From Bimastos eiseni (lineage: Eukaryota; Annelida; Clitellata; Crassiclitellata; Lumbricidae): a stretch of DNA of 64,000 bases. The notes below the pieces were generated by a model. It searched no databases and was not told the DNA's origin. It saw only the letters and a program-made list of their open reading frames with translations. Where the stretch lies: NCBI GenBank assembly GCA_959347315.1, contig OY365822.1, positions 9,873,127 to 9,937,126 of the forward strand, in the 5' to 3' direction. A program made the translations under genes and the position numbers. How positions within the stretch are numbered: the first letter of the stretch is position 1; each line of letters starts with the position of its first letter. Shown one piece after another: positions 62,261 to 64,000 of this stretch.

Positions 62261-63613
62261 CACGGGTAAAATGCTGATTTGCTGATCAGGGTAGGTAAAA
62301 TGCTGATCGGAAATTGCTGATTGGTCGGTAAAATGCTGATTCGCTGATTGCTGATTTTCGTTTTTAAAAACAACAATATGAAGAAACTTTTGAACAACTT
62401 TTATTTGCACATATCATGAATGTAGGCCTATATATTGTTTTCTGTTAACGATGTTTTCTGTTAACACTACTAAACATCAACAATATACAGAAATTCATTT
62501 TTATTTGCAGACTTCACAAATGTATGTGGGCATTTGGTTATGGTGTCAGTTACACCGATTGCCATTCTTGCTGCAACACTTTGATAGTAATGTGACTTTG
62601 CTGGATACGAACAAGTGGTTGTTGGAAAGAGTCGGTTCCTGAGTGCCCATGATGGTGAAGACAGAGAGTTGTGGATTTAGTGTGAGTTTGTTTGCTTGGA
62701 TGATCCTGGATGCTCTAGAGGTGTCTTCACGCAAACACAGCCAGAGTTTATTCTTAAATAATCTAATATTTGGCTGGTGTTGAATATGTTGGGAGAAGAT
62801 TCCATAAATGGGATCCAGTACATTGAATGGACAACAATCGAGTATTTGTATGTGCATAAGAAGTGTCATAAGTTGTTGAGTTTGATTAAAAGAATCATGC
62901 TTTATTGGAAGCTAGACTAATAAAAAGAATTATGTTATCGGTAATTTACCACGCTAAATTAAAGTTTTACCTGGAAATACATTCTGTGTCGCATAGATCA
63001 TAGCCACATTTTCTTACTTTGCTGATCCACAGTAACCCCAACAATATTTGTTAACTTTTTAGTCATCCTTCTGAACATCTTCTCACCATGAATAATGAAT
63101 AATTGGTACACTTGTTGGTCGATTCTCAATTGCATTTACTGCTTGAGTAGTAAATAACTCGTAGATATCGCTCATGTTTTCACTATATTCAAATCAAATG
63201 TATCCTAACTTTCCAAATTTCAACATTTCATTGGGTAGGTTTATATATATAGTTATATGATGTCTAGGGTCAGTCAACTATTTCTGATTGACTTTACTGA
63301 TAAACAGTGCTGTATGTTTGTTGATGTTAATACTTTATGAACTAAGTCTGTTATTATTATTTGAACCAATATTGAAGACAATATTGAAGACAACAAAGTT
63401 CTGATTAACTTTGACTAATACATCAGTAGGCCAATGACGATCAATGCTTCATAAACAGTGCTGTATGTTTGTTAATTTTACAAATTAGCATTTTACCAAT
63501 CAGCATTTTACCATTCACCTTGCTGATTGTGTGCTTGGTAAAATGTTGACCAATCAGCAAGTTCCGATCAGCATTTTGCCTACCCCGATCAGCAAATCAG
63601 CATTTTACCCGTG
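62261..63613. mobile_element. DNA transposon remnant with long compound TIRs, 1.35 kb
   Basis: Left CACGGGTAAAATGCTGATTT.. and right ..AAATCAGCATTTTACCCGTG are inverted over about 85 bp, and both carry multiple GTAAAATGCTGAT/ATCAGCATTTTAC subrepeats. An open frame of 107 codons on the minus strand inside (62546-62869; LFKNKLWLCLREDTSRASRI) has no recognised motif and may be transposase debris. No target duplication was identified. Confidence 0.7.
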
Positions 63614-64000
63614 TCCCCCAACTGACCCTCACGACACCCAACCTGACACAGATCCTAACTTAACCGTAACCAATCCTCATGAATTTTTGAAGGTGTTTTG
63701 ACGGTTTGCAATGCGTGCAAGAGATCTGAGGTCCTGGAGCTTTATTGTGAAGAAAATAATTAAGCCGACATGATGCGATGAGCTCTAGTGTGTGGGTGTC
63801 AAAGAACCAGCCCGTGGTCCGTTTCTGGCCTGCTGATGATGCTTTCCCTCAGAGTCATGGCTAAAAACTGTACAATTTCAGAATACTTGTTTTAATTTAT
63901 GATATTTCTGCTAAATGTGAATTATGTGCTGTTCGTCATTGAGCATCAAAATTACGACGATTTTTAATCCTGATTTGACTATGCTAAGAATATGCGCCAT
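63614..64000. other. Window end, no gene seen
   Basis: No open frame of note, repeat or splice-flanked exon recognised. Confidence 0.5.

Overview
The window is animal nuclear DNA: AT-rich, gene-sparse, intron-containing and full of transposon debris. Protein matches (Jun, Rab35, HSCB, ARPC5) are metazoan. Very frequent TAGGCCTA palindromes and the mix of tRNA-derived SINEs, CR1/L2-like and RTE-like LINEs, hAT MITEs and a Merlin-like transposon suggest a marine invertebrate, perhaps an echinoderm or another non-vertebrate deuterostome. That placement is inference.

Layout. 1-3.8 kb: an intronless Jun-type bZIP gene on the minus strand (389 aa). Its upstream DNA carries CCAAT, CRE/AP-1-like, MEF2 and TATA-like sites in the order known from vertebrate c-jun. 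4-15 kb: no gene found; SINEs, microsatellites, an AT-rich hairpin and two TIR MITEs. 15.2-22.1 kb: a complete six-exon Rab35 gene on the minus strand (203 aa). 22-36.5 kb: no gene found; a truncated RTE-like LINE, CR1/L2-like LINE tails, minisatellites of 6, 12 and 60 bp, a hAT MITE with a target-site duplication, and a palindromic repeat family. 36.9-43.4 kb: two exons of an ARPC5-like Arp2/3 subunit gene on the minus strand. They are separated by a cluster of foldback DNA (37.15-37.97 kb) and a 2.9-kb satellite (39.3-42.2 kb). 43.9-48.9 kb: LINE fragments and a Merlin-type transposon remnant. 49.3-50.1 kb: a dead intronless gene of unknown family. 51-53.1 kb: a possible LTR-retroelement 3' end. 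53.2-54.4 kb: two phase-compatible exons of an unrecognised minus-strand gene. 58.5-60.3 kb: a complete two-exon HSCB gene on the minus strand. 61.8 kb: one candidate plus-strand exon. 62.3-63.6 kb: a long-TIR DNA transposon remnant.

The genes do not form an operon or an obvious pathway. They are housekeeping or signalling genes: transcription factor, endosomal recycling GTPase, actin nucleation, mitochondrial Fe-S assembly. The most unusual DNA is the foldback cluster with a 24/27-bp half-palindrome array, the oppositely oriented 60-bp repeats bearing CTCF-core-like motifs, and the conserved Jun promoter grammar. Coordinates of exons come from reading splice sites by eye; no alignment or transcript data were available.
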